From Lepidodermella squamata (taxonomy: Eukaryota; Gastrotricha), in NCBI GenBank assembly GCA_047495785.1, contig JBLDXI010000006.1, positions 248,001-312,000 on the forward strand: a stretch of 64,000 nucleotides of DNA. Direction: 5' to 3'. Position 1 is the stretch's first letter. Each line of letters begins with the position of its first letter. Below are positions 1-9,994 of the stretch, piece after piece. The notes beneath the pieces were generated by a model. It saw nothing but the letters and a program-made list of their open reading frames with translations. It ran no database searches and was not told the DNA's origin. The position numbers were made by a program, and so were the translations under genes.

Positions 1-328
1 TCTCCAGTCGGACGTGGAGAATAGCCCGAAGGCAATTGTTCTGAATTGCGTCAAAACGGCGAAGCTGAGTTTTGGTGGCAGAGGCGAGCTCAACCAAGGT
101 CGCAATGTAGCGGACGAACGAAAGGTATTGAGCAGCGCAATCTCAAAGACAGTCCCCGACGACGCACGACCGCGAGAAACAATGACAAACCACGCCCGGG
201 CCGTTGTTGGTCGTGGTTGCCAAGTGACGTGTTCATCGATAATGAGCCTGAGGATGCGCAACACAGTCACTTGGGGAAAAGCGGTGTTTCTCTGTTCCAC
301 ACGAAGGATCGGAGGCTGGCAAGAGTAA

Positions 329-1675
329 TGGTGCTTTCACAAATGCGTCCGACGAGCGTCCGACGTTTTCGGCGCCCGAAGTTTCGTAATAGCCACCCGA
401 AGTAGCGTAATAGTTGTCCGACGTTTAGATTTTATTTCACAAACGCACGCACTCCGGCCCGCGCGCCCGAAGTTTAAACATTAGCGCGTCCGACGCGGCG
501 CGCGCACGCACAACAAAGAACGTCGGATCGGAGGCCCCCAAAACTACCGTCCGAAGTGCGTCCGAACCGAAGTTGGTAGCGCGCACTATTATTACGCGCG
601 CACCAATAGACATGAGTGCGCGCGCGCTCGTGCGGCCATTTGACTTCTTGACTGGCTGTAAAACACTCAAGCCGTCTTGAATTACGATGAGTCATGAAAA
701 TGAGTTCGAAATTTACCGATTTTTCAATTTTTTTAGAGCCGCGCACGCCGAAAAACTAAGGCCGGCGAAACCGAGCTCGGCGCGGCAAGAATAAATTGAT
801 GATATGCAAATCATGCGTCTTAATCACATAATTTTTCGATGAAATTTAGATTTTTATGATCCGCATGCATATTTTCCGGCCCGCCGGTGTTTCCTCCGCG
901 CGCGCGCGCGCTCCTATTGGTTGGCTCGTTTTACGCAATACGTTATTGCGCAACGAATAATTGCAGCCCTCCCTCGCGCGCACGCGCAGGAAAATGTACA
1001 AGTCCGAAATTCAGGAGAATAACGGTGCGCTAGGGGTTGGATATAAGTGGTGGGTGGAATAAAAGGCGAAATTTTTGTATTTTCGCTTTTTTTCATTGGT
1101 ATTTCAAGTTGATTTTAAATTTGAGCAGAATTTGAGCAGATAAAATAGCCTAAAATAGCCTAAAATAGCCTAAAATAGCGCGCCTAAAATGGCTATTTCC
1201 AGTTTATTTTTTTTTATTTTTTATTTTTTCATAAAAAAAAGCGTGTTCTTCGAAAAAAATCCATCACATCCTTTCTCTTCAATCAACTTTTTAAATACTT
1301 ATGGCCGCTTAATGTTGCGCAAAAGGCCCCAACCAATAGGAGCGCGCGCGCGGAGGAAACACCGGCGGGCCGGAAAATGTGCGATCCGCATCGCATTTCA
1401 CGTCTCATTATTTAGTTGAATTCGGCATTTACGCTGAAATAGAAATTTTTTTGCCTGACCCCGGTACCTAGCCTGCCACTCGTGTGCACGCGCGCTCAAG
1501 TGCGTGACCTTCAGCAACTTCGGCGACTAAACAATAGAGACTTCGGGCGCCCGACCGCGCGCGCGCGCTTCCGAAGTGCCACTGATAACGCTCTCCGACG
1601 TTTCGCTTCACTCTACCGAAGTTTGCGAGTTGCTAGCCGAAGTTTTCACCGTCGGACGCATTTGTGAAAGCACCA
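329..1675. mobile_element. 1.35-kb MITE with 26-bp TIRs and TAA duplication (PIF/Harbinger-like)
   Basis: A 26-bp perfect terminal inverted repeat (starting TGGTGCTTTCACAAATGCGT) lies at 329-354 and in reverse complement at 1650-1675. TAA flanks both ends (326-328 and 1676-1678), as expected for a 3-bp TWA target-site duplication of the PIF/Harbinger superfamily. Subterminal regions carry many copies of GTCCGA/CCGAAG in both orientations. There is no transposase ORF, so it is non-autonomous. It sits inside the reverse-transcriptase pseudogene, so it arrived later than that element. Superfamily assignment rests only on the TSD; the termini are clear. Confidence 0.8.
871..1378. repeat. Internal inverted repeat with CG-dinucleotide runs
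   Basis: 871-924 and 1330-1378 are reverse complements apart from the number of CG dinucleotides in an alternating CGCGCG tract. Each arm contains CGGCCCGCCGGTGTTTCCTC, then (CG)n, then CTCCTATTGG. The arms enclose about 400 bp, including a tandem TAAAATAGCC decamer at 1141-1190. The arms lie inside the 329-1675 element and could be its own inner stem or an older nested foldback element. Confidence 0.75.
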
Positions 1676-2966
1676 TAAGCAATGACTTCACTTTCAAAGC
1701 CATTGAATTGCTGAAGCCGCAGTCAGGCCCGGGCGGGAATTCCATCGACCCCGTTCTGGGCTTTCGTCTTAGCTTCAGCAAAGGTAGCGCCCGTGTTGGC
1801 GATGGTGAGGCCATCGGCATAGGCGTCCAGGGATGAGGTCCCAGGTACACTCGGTGAGCGGAGCAGGTCGCTTGTGTTGATGATGTAGAGGAGCGGAGAA
1901 AGCAGGGACCATTAAGAAACACTGCTGGCTGAATAAACCGGCCGCGTGAGCCTGGAATTTCCGATCGCGCAAGTAATCGATCCGATCGCGGCAGGGGCAA
2001 CTGGCAAAGCTGATAGACCAAGCCAGCGTGCCAAAGCGAATCGTGAGCGGCCTTCACATCGAGGCCACTAACTATCATCTTCCGCGTGGCCGTTCGAGCC
2101 TGGCGATACGAACTGGAACGTCGTCCGCCGAGCGATGCTCACAAAAAGCTTACAGATCGTCCGGGAGGAGATGTTGAGCCTCCAACATCTGCGTCATCTA
2201 TCGTAGGATTATCGCCTCGAGAATCTTGGTATCCGACGGAAACAGCGGTATGGGACGCTGCGACGACACGGCATCACTCAGCTTGCCCGAATTGGGCATG
2301 GCCACGCCAACCGTGCCGGACTGCTTCCTTCCAATCCGGCAGGGTGTATTGGCTGCCGAGGGGACCGCCCCACTTACCGTCGACACCGTCGATACCAGGG
2401 GCTTCGAAAGGCTGGAGGTTATAATTCCTCGCGCTAGCTGGCTTACACTGAAATCCTGCGGACTAGGTAGTCACCAGGTTGTAGGCCAGGGTTGGATGCT
2501 ACAAGATGCTCAAGCTCGAACCAACGCTGTTGGACAAGAGCGTCGGCAGCAGGGTCACAGTAAGGATACATAGGAGTCACAAAGTGAGTGAGCAACTTGT
2601 CGGCGAGAGCGCTCGAGGGGTGTAGAATAGAGCATCATTTACCAGGGCATCATTTACCTGGGCACAGACCAATATCGGTCGGAGGGTACGGCAAAACGGA
2701 CAGGCCCTAGATCTGTTTTGCCCTACATTCAACTCACCCGGAAAAACACGGGTTCACCTTCTTTTAAAGACAGGGGAAGGTAAAGGTCATCAGCACGAAT
2801 AAACGGCATGACCGTTCAGTTGGCATTTGATTTGATTTGTAGGCCGAATCATCAATCATGTTGAATCAGTATCATCATAGAGTATTATTAAAGCACTTTC
2901 TAAGCTCGTCACATCTGCTAGACAGTATTTGCTTGAGAGAAATCGACTTAAGATAGTGCGCGGTGC

Positions 2967-3396
2967 TTAACACTTTAAATGCGAAAAATATACTGTGAGA
3001 TCCGATATTTAGATCCAAATCTTGGAGCTTTAATTAAAGTTGAAAGACGCGTCGTACGGCAAAAGGTTTGACGGGGAAATGTATGCCATGTTTCAGGGAT
3101 TCTGGCGACACCAAATTCATGGCTTAAAACATCATGGCGGATTGCGTAGAAATCAATTTGAAAAAACTGTGAATTTTCAATTGTGGCACCACAATCAGGG
3201 TCTATTAATTGGGTCTTGGGTCCAATTCTTGGCTCGTACCCAAAGTTTTCATAGTTTTTCGAATTGATTCCTGCGCAATCCTTGACGTTTTGAGCCATGA
3301 ACTTTCAACTTTAATTAAAGAAACTTTGACAGCTCCAAGTTTTGGATCGCAATATCGGATCTAACAGTACATTTTTGGCAGTTAAAGTGTTGAAAT
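2967..3396. repeat. About 430-bp palindromic (foldback) MITE
   Basis: The left arm (about 2969-3045) and the reverse complement of the right arm (about 3295-3393) share AACACTTTAA, AGATCCGATAT, GATCCAAA, CTTGGAGCT and TTTAATTAAAGTTGAAAG in the same order, with small indels. The middle 250 bp is unique and has no supported gene. This is the usual layout of a hairpin-type MITE. No clear target-site duplication was found. Confidence 0.7.
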
Positions 3397-3712
3397 GCTT
3401 TCGATAGGCAATAAGGTAATCCGCCTTAATCTCTATGTGTCAACAAAGAATCGCGACACGTATATACACAAAGCTAGCTGAGCGCGATGGATTGATTTTG
3501 AGCAGCCGGCTGAGGCAGAAGGCCGCGCTACGCGGAAATCGAGAGAAATTTGCGGTCTGGAAGACACTCTCCTGATGATAGGTATTCAACATTTTCCAAT
3601 TATCATCATTACCATAAACAGAATCCGTTCGAAGCCAAGTTTTACTTTTTTATCGCGATCCCTAAACCAAAAATATGATACTTGAGGTCATGATTATGTG
3701 CGACTCAGTTGA

Positions 3713-4909
3713 TTAATTAGGCTTGACGATAGCCCAGGAGACGTCGGTCTCAATACCACAGACGTTCTTGCCCTTGGGGATGCGGAAGTAGCCAGCCTCA
3801 CCTTAAATAATCAATTATCACATTATCACATGATGGGAAAAGGGAGAAAACGTACCCCATGAACAGCCCCAGCTGTTGCGGACGATCCAGTAGTCACCAT
3901 CCTTAGCATTGCTGCCGTAGCCAACGATGACGACGGCGTGGGTAGTGTCAGTGGCCATAAGCCCAGTAGCGCAGGTATCACCCTTGTACATGCCGCTCTT
4001 GAACGCGAAAAAGTCCTTCATAACTTTAATGCCGACGTTGATAGGACCGCCACGGAGAGCATCTTCCATCGCCTTGATGCTGATATCAGGCTGGGAAGGG
4101 AGCCACTTCTGCAGTTGACCGACAGCGAGAACAGTGAAGCCCTTGGCATCAGAAGACTTGACATTGCAGCTCTGGAGAATAGCGGCGTAGGGGTAGGAAG
4201 CAGGGCCGTTGTAGCCGGTCCTCTTGGTCTGGAAATAGTCATAGACACCAACGGCGCTGCCTCCGTTGCAGCCGTTGTTGTAGTCGCCCAGCGAGCAGTC
4301 GACAATCTGCTGCTCAGACATGGGCACGGCCCTGGTCTGGCCGGTAGACAGAGCGAGGCGGGTTTCCAGTTCGGCGATGCCGGCGAAGGCGTAGCAGGAA
4401 CCGCACTGCTGCTGGTTCTTGATTGGCACCATAACGCAACGCCAGTCAACAATGGCTCCATCGTACTTCTGATAAGGAAGGATGGTGCTGTCCGTGTTGG
4501 TAGAAACCTGGCGGGCGTAGGCGCGAGCAGCGGGATGGACGAACTGCTCCACCGACGGGATATTAGTGGCGTTGGGCGCCTTGACTGGCTGCTTGTTCGC
4601 GAAATACTTGAACATTTCGTCGAAACTGTCGTGGCAGTTCTCGTTCAGGCCGTATTCAGCATCATTGTCCTTCTTATCGAAAAGGTGAGCCTCAATCGCG
4701 TTCTTGATGACATCCGCCTGGGCAGCCTTGTGCTCAGCAAGGGTGTCGATGCCTGCCGGCAAAGGGAACTCCTCGGCGAATTTGTCGTAGATAGGATGGC
4801 AGCCTTCGAAGGGCTTGTCGGCGGTCACAGCGGATTGCGAGGCTGCATCCTCAGCGAAAACAGCGCTCAGAGAAGCAGCGGCGAATGCTAACAGGATGAA
4901 ACGAGCCAT
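3713..4909 (-). CDS. Secreted papain-family (C1A) cysteine protease, copy 1
   Basis: Two exons, 4909-3856 and 3801-3713, close the frame at 380 aa. The protein starts with a signal peptide (MARFILLAFAAASLSAVFA). The C1A catalytic centre is intact: 'QQQCGSCYAFAG' holds the active Cys, 'THAVVIVGYG' the His, and 'VRNSWGCSWG' the Asn; 'MSEQQIVDCS' and 'GCNGG' are also classical. The phase-1 intron splits the WG of the last motif. A typical ERFNIN propeptide is not evident, so the 110-residue pro-region is unusual. A TATA box lies about 55 bp upstream. Codons are strongly GC-rich at third positions, unlike the AT-rich flanks, suggesting high expression; this also creates long antisense shadow ORFs. 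It is a recent duplicate of the gene at 12584. A digestive or lysosomal-type endopeptidase is inferred from the family. Confidence 0.93.
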
Positions 4910-4960
4910 AATTTCACTTTAGTCGCGGCAAAATGAGATTTTTCGCCGATCTACGGCGCC

Positions 4961-4970
4961 TTTTTATATT
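4961..4970 (-). promoter_or_regulatory. TATA box of protease copy 1
   Basis: The minus strand reads AATATAAAAA here, 52-61 nt upstream of the start codon at 4909. The duplicate gene has a degenerate version (AATATTTAAAGG) at about 13821-13833, in otherwise alignable 5' flanks. Confidence 0.55.
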
Positions 4971-5810
4971 TGCAATTTCGTTTTCTTCGTTCGTTTGTTT
5001 GCTCACATTTCTTACGGTTTGTTTTAATCCCTGGGAGCTATCTGAAACATGGTTTCAGCTGCTACTTGTAACGTTTCGGCGTATATTTGATCAGATGGCA
5101 GGTTAGGAAGTTCGGAGTGCTAGTCAGAGCCTGTACGACAAATTCATCTGTTTTTTTCTCATACCCTCGCAGAAATGAGGAATTTCTCTATAGCTAGTCT
5201 ACTAGCCAAAAATGTTATTCCTACATGTGCACTGCCATTCTATAGGCTTGCTAAAACAGTGTAATAGGCACATAGTGATAATCATGTTGAGAAAATAAAA
5301 TGTCCAATGTCCTTAAAACTTAAAATACTACAACATCGGGTCAATTTCAATTTCGGGAATTTTTCTCTCGTTTGCAACTTCATTTTTTCACCCATCATCA
5401 GTAGTCAAGACTCACGGAACTGAGCGCCGATATCAAGCTCCAAGATGATCATTGCCTTGGTTCGGTCTAGTCTGGAAACGAAGACTCGAATACTCGAATA
5501 CTATCAGTCATTGCCGCTTGTCGGCTCTCGCCTCTAACTCTAGGGCTATTCGCTGGATTTCGCGCTTCAAATATTACGGGACATCCCCCCTTTCGGTGAA
5601 AAACCTACTTCCTTTACTGTTTCCTTTACTGTCGCCTCTAACACTATGACTGTTTGATGAATTTCTCTTCTACGCTAAAAACCGCGAATCCGGAGGCAAA
5701 ACTTAATCTCTTATCTCCATCATCGCGACGGCTGCTGGCAAGAGTTATAAAAATAGCTAATATGTTCAACTCATATTTGTTTCCGTAGCCGAACGAGATC
5801 TGGAACGTGA
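4971..5810. other. Intergenic, no gene recognised
   Basis: AT-rich sequence with short ORFs only and no protein-family motif. The proximal part (to about 5100) aligns with the upstream flank of the protease duplicate at 13800-13960, so the gene duplication carried its promoter. Confidence 0.5.
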
Positions 5811-6032
5811 TCAAAGAAAATAATAGGCAGGGCAACATAGAATCGTAACCCTTGAGTATTACCCATCAACAGAATTTCATCGCTACTTTTATACATTGCG
5901 TATCCTATTTTGATAAGCGAAATCACGATGCTACGGACGAAATTGGTTTACTGGTGATTCCATCAGAGAGCCTGAAATTTGAAAACTTTCAGGGTTACGA
6001 TTCTATGTTGCCCTGCCTATTATTTTCTTTGA
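5811..6032. repeat. Perfect 42-bp inverted repeat around a 138-bp loop
   Basis: 5811-5852 is the exact reverse complement of 5991-6032 (arm begins TCAAAGAAAATAATAGGCAG). No mismatch in 42 bp means it is recent or actively maintained. It could be a small hairpin MITE. No target-site duplication is obvious. Confidence 0.85.
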
Positions 6033-6762
6033 AAATAGGTAGTTAACGCCCGCTAATGGTACAAACAGAAAATTGGTCCAAACAATATCAGCGTAATAAA
6101 AATTTGACGCGAGCCGTATTTTTTGTTACTGATTAGCGCCAAAAGCAATAAAATCTCCGTCTTCATCGTGTAGAGAAACACTGGCTTTTCGCCTCCGAAG
6201 ACGATCCCAACCTCCGCTCTTCCTCCAGGACCTTATTCATTCTCTTTCACTGCTACTCGATGTTAAGACCTTTTTTGGTAGGAGATCGAAGACCGTCTCA
6301 CGATCTGTGATGAACTGAGCCTCTTGGACTCCCAGAACTGCCGAGTTCTCCGTTCTCCGGCGCGTAGCAGCCGATACTGTGTCTCGCCTGTACTTCGTTG
6401 TACTTTCTTGTAGTCTACACCAGGGATATCATCTGTTTACTCAGGGCCCTCGGTACGTCCAAGTGCCAGGACGCGTTTCTGGCTGATTATGTCTCCTCGT
6501 TTAGTACGGGAGCTACCTCCCCCGTGACAGAGTAAAGGGCTCAAAGCGGAATCGATTTGATCACTGGCTAGGTTTGCCTTTGACGGCAACAGTTCCGCTT
6601 CGCCAAAGTCAGTGGGTCCCTGATTTCGTAAATTTGCCTCAGGTTAGCCCATCACCTCGCCGCCACAAAATGTTGCAAACCAAAACAACCAGCCTCCTCC
6701 TGGAAGTCCCTGGAAGTCTTACGGCTACCTCGTCAGAGCTCGATCTCGAGCAACGCTTTCAA
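6033..6762. other. Intergenic, no gene recognised
   Basis: Short ORFs in several frames without recognisable domains. Its composition is less AT-rich than the next intergenic blocks, and old transposon remnants are possible. Confidence 0.4.
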
Positions 6763-6925
6763 AGATTGCCTTTCTTTTTGGGGCGCGTTTAACGACGACA
6801 CCGCGTGTAAAAAAGATTGCCTTTCTTTTTGCTTTTTTAAAAAAGATTTGTTTAAAAGATTTGTTTAAAAGATTTGTTTAAAAAAGATTGCCTTTCTTTT
6901 TGGGGCGCGTTTAATGACGACACCG
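6763..6925. repeat. Nested direct repeats AAAAGATTGCCTTTC... and GATTTGTTTAAAA
   Basis: A unit of about 42 bp (AAAAGATTGCCTTTCTTTTT followed by GGGGCGCGTTTAAyGACGAC) occurs near 6763 and again near 6885. Its first 21 bp occurs a third time near 6812. Between them GATTTGTTTAAAA is repeated three times in tandem. This looks like slippage or replication-based expansion. Confidence 0.8.
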
Positions 6926-7129
6926 CCGTTAGCTAGGTAATGCCGTTGCTTGATGATTTGGGGAGGTTGCTGGCAATTTCGATCACGGTATATCGCAACA
7001 TTAGAGCAGTTGGAGCCCGTCCCAGCAGGTTACAGATATGACTATGTACTAGCATTGTTCTCTTGAGTCTTAAAGGTTCCCCCCGGCGCTACTGCATCAG
7101 CAAAGGTCTTTCGATGAATGGGCGCTGAT

Positions 7130-7445
7130 GGCCTCATCACGAGGCGTGGCGCAGTATCGGGAATATCCACCTGGCAACAAATGGATACAGCAGAAAATGG
7201 GGCTATCGCCGAATGGTGGACCGGAATCAAAGCGACGACGAACTGTCCGAGCGCTACCTGGCCGAAGCACTGATGGCGGCACAGAGAGCCCGAAACCCTT
7301 GGACACGTCCCAGGTGCTTGCGGCCATGGTAACGACCTGATCATCACCCGGCACGACAACGTCAAGCGGCTTATCGCCAACGAGCTGGCTCGTCGCGGAT
7401 GGAAGGTTCAGGTCGAACGACGAGGGGTGGCGACAAACGGCGCGG
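7130..7445 (+). pseudogene. Fragment of a retroelement-type reverse transcriptase C-terminus
   Basis: A plus-strand frame at about 7200-7320 reads 'YRRMVDRNQSDDELSERYLA' and on through 'RARNPWTRP'. After a frameshift, 7322-7442 reads 'NDLIITRHDNVKRLIANELA' and on to 'RRGWKVQVERR'. The 'RHDxVxxLIAxxLxxxGWxVxxE' pattern is common downstream of the RT domain in several retroelement families. There is no intact ORF. The assignment is by pattern only. Confidence 0.35.
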
Positions 7446-7489
7446 AGCGGCACCCGAAATTGCTTTCAAGTATAGTATTTTTAGGCTGT

Positions 7490-7700
7490 AATCATAGTTA
7501 CGTCATCTCCATTGCTGAACGAACGGTACAGTCCACTCGAGCTATACAGCGAGTACAGTTCGTTTAGCTGTACAAGCAATTACAGCTATTATTGACTGTA
7601 GCGTGAGATACAGTCCACAGCGTGAGTACTAGTTGCACAGTCCGACAAACCGCAGCCTCAGTACAGCTCAAATGATGAGCGTGTAAAATAGAGCTACAGC
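7490..7700. repeat. Cluster of about 11 TACAG/CTGTA motifs, left
   Basis: TACAGT, TACAGC and their complements recur every 10-25 bp in both orientations. An equivalent cluster lies at 11270-11475, on the other side of the Tigger-like element. Paired clusters of short subterminal motifs suggest the two ends of a larger, older DNA transposon into which the Tigger-like element inserted. Confidence 0.5.
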
Positions 7701-8082
7701 AAAAAAGACGTCCATGTTACTTCTTTGGTCTCGGAACGAAACCGAGCACCAAAAAGGCGGCTATCTGCCTTGGGCAGAAGGTGTAACTGGGTGAACTAAA
7801 ATAGCCAAAAAAGCAAAAATGAATGCAAAAAGTAGCAAAACATTTTTATAAGAGTACAGTGCTCCCTCGCTAAGTGCACCCTGGCTATGTACAATTCCCT
7901 CGTTATCTGCCACACTTTTTGTGAAGATCTAAACTCACTACTAGCAGCGGATGGCAGTCAGGATCAGGTTCAATATAATAAGTAACATATCTAAGGGGTG
8001 GAAAATCACAACTGTTAGTAAAACATCACCTACACGGTCATTATACGAATAAGATAGCACCCATATAACACTACTACGATCT

Positions 8083-8641
8083 AAGGCCGTTCCCGGGGCT
8101 TCAATCTGATGCAATTGCATTCCGGCCGCGATACTCCGTTGGGCGCCTGGGGAAGCCCGAAATCAGCCAAAATGACCCAAAACCGCTATTCCATTCGCAA
8201 CTTCAGGCGCCCAGGGCGCCCTGACGGAGAATCCAATTGGGACAGGGTTTGGTTCGCCTGGAAGGCCGTTCCCGGGGCTTCAATCTGATGCAATTGCATT
8301 CCGGCCGCGATACTCCGTTGGGCGCCTGGGGAAGCCCGAAATCAGCCAAAATGACCCAAAACCGCTATTCCATTCGCAACTTCAGGCGCCCAGGGCGCTC
8401 TGACGGAGAATACAATTGAGACAGGGTTTGGTTCGCCTGGAAGGCCGTTCCCGGGGCTTCAATCTGACGCAATTGCATTCCGGCCGCGATACTCCGTTGG
8501 GCGCCTGGGGAAGCCCGAAATCAGCCAAAATGACCCAAAACCGCTATTCCATTCGCAACTTCAGGCGCCCAGGGCGCTCTGACGGAGAATACAATTGAGA
8601 CAGGGTTTGGTTCGCCTGGAAGGCCGTTCCCGGGGCTTCAT
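8083..8641. repeat. 179-bp tandem repeat, three full units plus a partial
   Basis: Units begin AAGGCCGTTCCCGGGGCTTC at 8083, 8262 and 8441, with a truncated fourth at 8620. Copies differ by only a few substitutions. Each unit contains an internal stem: CTCCGTTGGGCGCCTGGGG pairs with CAGGCGCCCAGGGCGC..GACGGAG about 60 bp later. The period is exactly constant, and units 2 and 3 each contain a 60-aa ORF that looks incidental. Confidence 0.95.
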
Positions 8642-9730
8642 TCGCAAATTGTGTGCTTAATGCTGAGTTTCGCTGAGCTGAAGTCAGCTAGATGACTGAA
8701 ATGTCTCAAATTCTGTCCCTCACGATCTATTCAGCGGAAATCCTCGCTTATCTGGGACTCTTGCCGAGTTAGTTTTCAAGCTCTTTTGACGCAGAACAGT
8801 GTGTTTAGCGCTGAATTAACTGCTTGAAATTTATGCTACGTTATTAGTGTTACTCCGTGGAACATTAATTTCTAGCGCCACGATTGTGCGAAATTTAGAC
8901 GGGACAATTTGTTTAATTATTCTCAGGGTAGTTTTCTATCACCGTCATTTTTGATAATTTGAAAAATCACGCCTTTCATCGAAATTTCGAATTTCGAAAA
9001 TGCTACGGTGCGGAAAAGTGCTGCCTCAAACACGCCGTACCGGCACCGTAGTCCACCGATAAAAACTACGATCTGCTTTACGGCGCGAGTGCTATTTTTT
9101 TCGACGACCTGTGCTCGGCAGTCCCGCGTGGACTCAGCCCTGTCTGCCAGAACACCGAAATATATGTCAAGGTCACCGATAATCGAATTATTGATACTTT
9201 GGTAGAACCATAAGTACGTACACAAATATCTATACCTTTACACTTTTACAGCCCCCTCAAAATTGGTAATTAAATAATTTTTATTAGTGGAAGAAAAAAT
9301 TATTTACAAAATTAAATTTATTTAAGTTCAAGAAAATAGCTTCATTAGCAACGCTGGCTGAGCCACAGCTTTTTTAGCAATGAAAAGGCGGTGCCGGTTA
9401 AGCTTCGACGCGGGGAATTTCAACAGCTAATTTGTTGCTTTTCGAATAATTTTCGCTCTCTAATAAGGATTTATTTATTTATTTCAAAGCTATGACGCCC
9501 AAGAGAGAGCAGCTTGACAATAGTGAATTGAAAATGAAACAGATAATTGCAGGACAGGTTACAGAGGTATAGGACATTGGCAAATGATGACATAAAAAAT
9601 GTTATTAAGTGCATATAGCAAGAGTGAGCGATTGAACAATGATGAGAATTAAGTTAAATAACAAAATCATAATAACATCACAACAAAACAGCATCGCAGC
9701 ATTATAAAAATATATAGTGTATCGAATTTA
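8642..9730. other. Interior of the Tigger-like element, no gene recognised
   Basis: AT-rich sequence with no domain-bearing ORF. A 100-aa minus-strand ORF at 8923-9225 has no family features and no splice context. Confidence 0.45.
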
Positions 9731-9994
9731 TCATAGGCCTAAACCAGTGGAATTTCTTTCGTAAAAATAAGCATAAACATTTGAGCGGCACGCTTCGGCT
9801 GACTCAGCATTTTGAGCTTCTGCAGGCAATTGATTCCAGAGATCGGGACCGCGATAGCTAAGGCTCAACGTACCACGAACTGACAAATACGTCGGCTTGA
9901 ACATTGACTCAGTGTTACGTGTTGAGTAGCTGCCAACCGGGATTGATAAAGGCCGGCTAAACTTAGTTGGAATTAGCTGAAGGCGATATACGTT
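9731..9994 (-). pseudogene. 3' coding end of a CR1/L1-type non-LTR retrotransposon
   Basis: An 87-codon minus-strand open frame ending in TGA contains 'LSYRGPDLWNQLPAEAQ' followed by an acidic/alanine stretch and 'CRSNVYAYF'. The RGPxLWNxLP motif is the conserved extreme C-terminus of many non-LTR retrotransposon ORF2 proteins. The frame is broken upstream at 9995-9997. This is therefore a 5'-truncated copy, a usual product of LINE integration. It lies inside the Tigger-like element. Confidence 0.75.

Larger units (their letters stand above)
1..2470 (-). pseudogene. Decayed non-LTR retrotransposon reverse transcriptase, interrupted by a MITE
   Basis: Read on the minus strand, pieces of a Jockey/CR1-type reverse transcriptase appear in changing frames. 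Around 2400 there is an 'EAPGIDGVDG' block and a 'WKEAV' block; around 2200 'TKILEAIILR'; around 2060 'GLDVKAAHDSLWHAGLVYQL', which matches the family 'DLSxAFDSVWHxGLxxKL'; near 1880 'SLLSPLLYIINTSDLL'; and near 1810 'AYADGLTIANTG', the decayed YADD catalytic motif (the second D is G). The C-terminal 'RYIATLVELASATKTQLRRF' and 'DAIQNNCLRAIL' block lies at about 1-110, beyond a transposon inserted at 329-1675. Frameshifts and stops make it non-functional. The element runs off the left window edge. The order of motifs is what the family predicts; the exact clade is uncertain. Confidence 0.8.

Noticed and set aside
14-405. Plus-strand ORFs of 104 and 119 aa at the left edge
   Set aside because: The minus strand of the same DNA encodes the conserved C-terminus of a retroelement reverse transcriptase.
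3938-4891. 317-aa plus-strand ORF opposite protease copy 1
   Set aside because: Shadow of the GC-biased third codon positions of the real minus-strand gene; no leader or domain, and the same kind of shadow occurs at 12807-13799 opposite copy 2.
8083-8641. CRISPR-like array
   Set aside because: Repeats are contiguous 179-bp units without unique spacers, in a eukaryotic genome.
8923-9225. 100-aa minus-strand ORF
   Set aside because: No domain, no splice signals, inside a transposon interior.
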